Shown piece by piece: positions 61,300 to 64,000 of a stretch of DNA of 64,000 bases; the stretch's first letter is position 1, and every line of letters starts with the position of its first letter. A program made the position numbers and the translations under genes. This stretch comes from Capsaspora owczarzaki ATCC 30864 (Eukaryota > Opisthokonta > Filasterea). The notes under the pieces are model-generated. The model was not told where the DNA came from. It did no database searches and worked only from the letters and a program-made list of their open reading frames with translations. The DNA lies in contig NW_011887292.1 in the NCBI RefSeq assembly GCF_000151315.2, forward strand, positions 475,534 through 539,533. The letters run 5' to 3'.

Positions 61300-62025
61300 A
61301 AGTTATTCATTACTGTCGAATTAATTCTAGATATAGTCAAGCCTCGGCTTTCGATTGGAAGCGATGAAAGGACGCGGCGCGAAGGACGCCGCAACAAGGT
61401 TGCCAATCTCGCTTCGAATAGCGAACAAATTCTGCGAAGAGCGAATCCAACAGCATTCAGTTGAAAAATGCTGCAGTTGGACGTGCCGCGCTTTGACTTA
61501 GCAAGGAAGGTCTTTTCCCCAGCAACCACTCGGCAGCTCACCCTCCCAAGTCACGGGGAAGATGGACAAGTGGAGCGAGGTTGAGACGAGAGCGCTACCA
61601 ACCGCAAAAACCGCAGTATTCAGCTTTCTGCGTCATTCCGTTTGGGGATTCAGCTGCCCGGGGGGATGAAGGGAGCATTATTGCCCGCTTTCCAAAGTGT
61701 AATCCACACGCAGTCTGGCGGTCGAGAGTGCGGTCTGGTATCGCCGTGTCAACTGCATTGGAGCGAGCTGGTTGTGTGAGTGGACGAATTTCAACTGTGG
61801 CATTCTTCTTGTTTCCTGTCTCCTGTCTCTCTCTCTCGCTCGTTCTTTCGCGGCTCCCCCTTTCCCCCTCGTGTGTGTTTCCCCCCCCCCCTTTTTTTGT
61901 CTTCTTGGTGTTCTTCTTGGTGTCCCTTCCATTTTTTCCCAACTGCACTCGCTCTGTTCCAAATTCGACCCCCCTCAACAACGCCACTCTTTTTTTTTTT
62001 TTTTCATTTTTGCCACAAAGTCACA
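61300..62025. other. Intergenic, upstream of fimbrin
   Basis: No gene is supported. Pyrimidine-rich runs (CT at about 61826-61840, C at about 61878-61890, T at about 61990) lead to the fimbrin ATG at 62026. Confidence 0.55.
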
Positions 62026-64000
62026 ATGTCTGACAAGTTCACCCCACAGCAGATCGCTGAGTTCAAGGAGACCTTCTCCCAGGTGCGTATCCATCAGTTG
62101 TCCTGATTCATGCCCATCATGATCATGATCACGGCACCGAGCTCTCTGTCTGCGTGCTCGGCTGAACACAAAAAAAAAAGAAGAAAAAAAAAGCCGTTTT
62201 ATTTTTTATTATTCTTTTGTATTTTTTGAACTTTTTCGTTTTTCCTCTTCTTTTTGAATGCGGAGCTCTTGTCGCGTCTCCCGCTTTGTGGTTGGTTGGT
62301 TCCTCTTTGTCATGCTGTGTCTGAGCTCAGAGCGAAGGAAGCAGCCAGCAGCGCGCCCTCCAACAGCACAGTGTCAAGCCAACATGGAAAGCAGCTTCAG
62401 TGTTGTGCGACCTGCCGCAATTGGAAGGAGTTCTTTTTTTTTTTTGAGCGACTTTTTTTTTTTTTTTTTGTTATGGTTATCCTCCCCCTTCGCGGCTGAG
62501 TTTAGACAGCTGGGCCGATGCGGAGAGGTGCACACGAGAGTCGTAATGTGACGATGCTCACATTTCACGTTGCCTTTCAGCACGTCTTCGAATGCGTGTG
62601 CGACCGATGAATAAATTTCGAGATCGCGTTCCTTTTTATTCTTTTAGCTATTTTTTTTTTCAATTTATTTCCATCATTTTTCTCTTCTTCCCTTTCTTCT
62701 CTTGTTTCTCTGCCCTTCTTGCGCTTTGCTCCTCTGCCAGTGCGTTGCGCTGTGACGCTGTCACTCTGCTCAAAGTGCGACTCGTCAGTTGGATTGGCAA
62801 CGTTGTATCGCTGTTCGTCTAGCATTTTTGATCTCCTGCAACGGAATGAGGGCAAATTTTGTTTGCAAAACCACCATTTTTTATTATTTTATTATTGTAT
62901 TATTTATTATTATTATGATTATTATTTTATTATTATTTTTTATTTCTGGCTATTCTTTTTTCGTCTTCATGTCCGGGATGGAGCTGCAGTATGTTCGGAT
63001 GGCTTGATGTCGCTTGAGCTGTCTCCGAGTTGCTATTCACACCCAATCGCATCCGCAATCGCGTGATCGTCTTCATATTGTCACTCACTGTGAATACTTT
63101 TCAAATTGTCTTTTTTTTTTTTTTTTTGTTTTGTTTTTGATTGTTTTGTTCGTTCCTCCTTCTAGTTCGATCAAGACGGCAACGGCAGCATCACTGTGAG
63201 CGAGCTCGGCATTGTCATGAAGCAGCTCGGCGAGGATGTTCCCGGATTCAAGCTGCGCGAGATGATTGCTGAAATCGACAAGGACAACAACGGCACTGTC
63301 GAGTTCAACGAGTTCCTTGTGGTAAAGCGCAAATTTCACAGAAATCGAAGAAAAACCCATTGCCAATGTACGTTTGTCTCACCGTCTGTCTTTGCTGTAC
63401 TGTTTTTTTTTTCTCTCTAAAATTTGTAGATGATGGCCGACCTGAAGGGCGCCAAGCAGCCCGGTTTTGCCACGGTCGTCAAGAAGGTCGAGGCCGTCAA
63501 CCGCCTCGGTGGCCGCTCGGACGCTTCTGCCGCTGGCACCACCCACTCGTACTCTGACGAAGAGAAGGTTGCCTTCGTCGACTGGATCAACCACGTTCTT
63601 GGCTCGGATGCCGACCTCAAGTCGCGCCTGCCCTTGAACGAGAACGACGACTCTCTCTTCAAGGCTGTCGGCGACGGTATTCTGCTGTGCAAGCTTGTCA
63701 ACTCGGCCGTCAAGGAGACGATCGACGAGCGCGCCATCAACAAGACCAAGCTCTCCGTCTACAAGACGCACGAGAACCAGACTCTGGCCCTCAACTCGGC
63801 CAAGGCTATTGGCTGCAACATTGTCAACATTGGCGCCACCGACATGTGCGAGGGCATCCCCACCCTTGTTCTCGGTCTGATGTGGCAAGTCATTCGCATT
63901 GGTCTGTTCGCTCAGATCAACCTTGCCAACTGCCCCGGCCTTGTCCGCCTGCTCGAGCCCGGCGAGACCCTCGAGGACCTGATGGCTCTCCCCGCCGACC
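62026..64000 (+). CDS. Plastin/fimbrin actin-bundling protein, 3' part beyond window
   Basis: Calcium-responsive actin cross-linker of the cytoskeleton. Exons 62026-62082, 63166-63321 and 63430 to beyond the window; intron 1 is 1083 bp, the longest within this gene. The N-terminal EF-hand pair shows loops DQDGNGSITVSE and DKDNNGTVEFNE, both with canonical ligands. Calponin-homology domain 1 begins near SYSDEEKVAFVDWIN and includes LPLNENDDSLFKAVGDGILLCKLVN, followed by the start of the second CH domain region with GLMWQVIRIGLFAQI. About 260 of the expected 620-640 residues are visible. Third codon positions are strongly C-biased in exon 3, as in the P450 gene, in keeping with high expression. 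Confidence 0.97.

Overview
The window is nuclear DNA of a small, intron-rich eukaryote. Genes sit 100-500 bp apart on both strands, most are split by short GT-AG introns, and the gene set is typical of an opisthokont protist: SPRING-like Golgi protein, GSKIP domain protein, Cdh1, ORC2, OS-9, VPS39, plastin/fimbrin, a C-22 sterol desaturase-type P450. Poly-Gln tracts are frequent. A unicellular holozoan such as Capsaspora or a relative is my best guess, from gene content and style only; I could not search a database.

Layout. 1-2128: tandem repeats and homopolymer-rich intergenic DNA. 2129-6101: PUF protein with a CCCH finger (+). 6339-8324: SLC25A39/40-type mitochondrial carrier (-). 8720-8983: small Cys-rich protein (+). 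9755-12205: ATPase-TOPRIM protein copy 1 (-). 12732-16587: aspartate/glutamate carrier of the citrin/aralar type (+), carrying a 34-bp exact tandem duplication that shifts the frame. 17237-19528: FAD-linked oxidase copy 1 (-). 19629-21084: maleylacetoacetate isomerase/GST zeta (+). 21560-23829: ADCK5-type kinase-like protein (+), followed by a (CT)n tract of about 215 bp. 24213-25456: IMPACT (-). 25684-28043: OS-9-like lectin (+). 28207-31349: ORC2 (+). 31569-32945: mitochondrial Mn-SOD (-). 33121-35380: Cdh1/Fizzy-related (+). 35527-37185: membrane-anchored endonuclease/exonuclease/phosphatase-fold protein (-). 37452-37569: 5S rRNA (+). 38736-41212: ATPase-TOPRIM copy 2 (-). 41899-44278: FAD-linked oxidase copy 2 (+, inverted relative to copy 1). 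44562-45840: SPRING-like protein (+). 46094-47941: signal peptide peptidase (+). 49579-51297: intronless CYP61/CYP710 P450 (+). 51711-55535: VPS39 (+). 55741-57965: ethanolamine/choline phosphotransferase (+). 58120-58566: GSKIP-domain protein (+). 58825-60309 and upstream: PRPP synthetase/associated protein (-), interrupted by a 100-N assembly gap. 62026-end: plastin/fimbrin (+), cut by the window edge.

Most genes are housekeeping and functionally unrelated neighbours. Several act in mitochondria (two SLC25 carriers, Mn-SOD, ADCK5) and several in the secretory/endolysosomal system (OS-9, SPP, SPRING, VPS39, EPT).

The most unusual content is the duplicated ATPase-TOPRIM protein. It has the fused architecture of bacterial OLD/PARIS-type anti-phage proteins (P-loop ATPase followed by a DUF4435/TOPRIM-like nuclease domain), yet is spliced, nuclear, and starts with an exon that reads like a mitochondrial presequence. 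The two copies, together with two inverted copies of an FAD oxidase showing gene-conversion mosaics, make the region between about 9.7 and 44.3 kb a segmentally duplicated neighbourhood.
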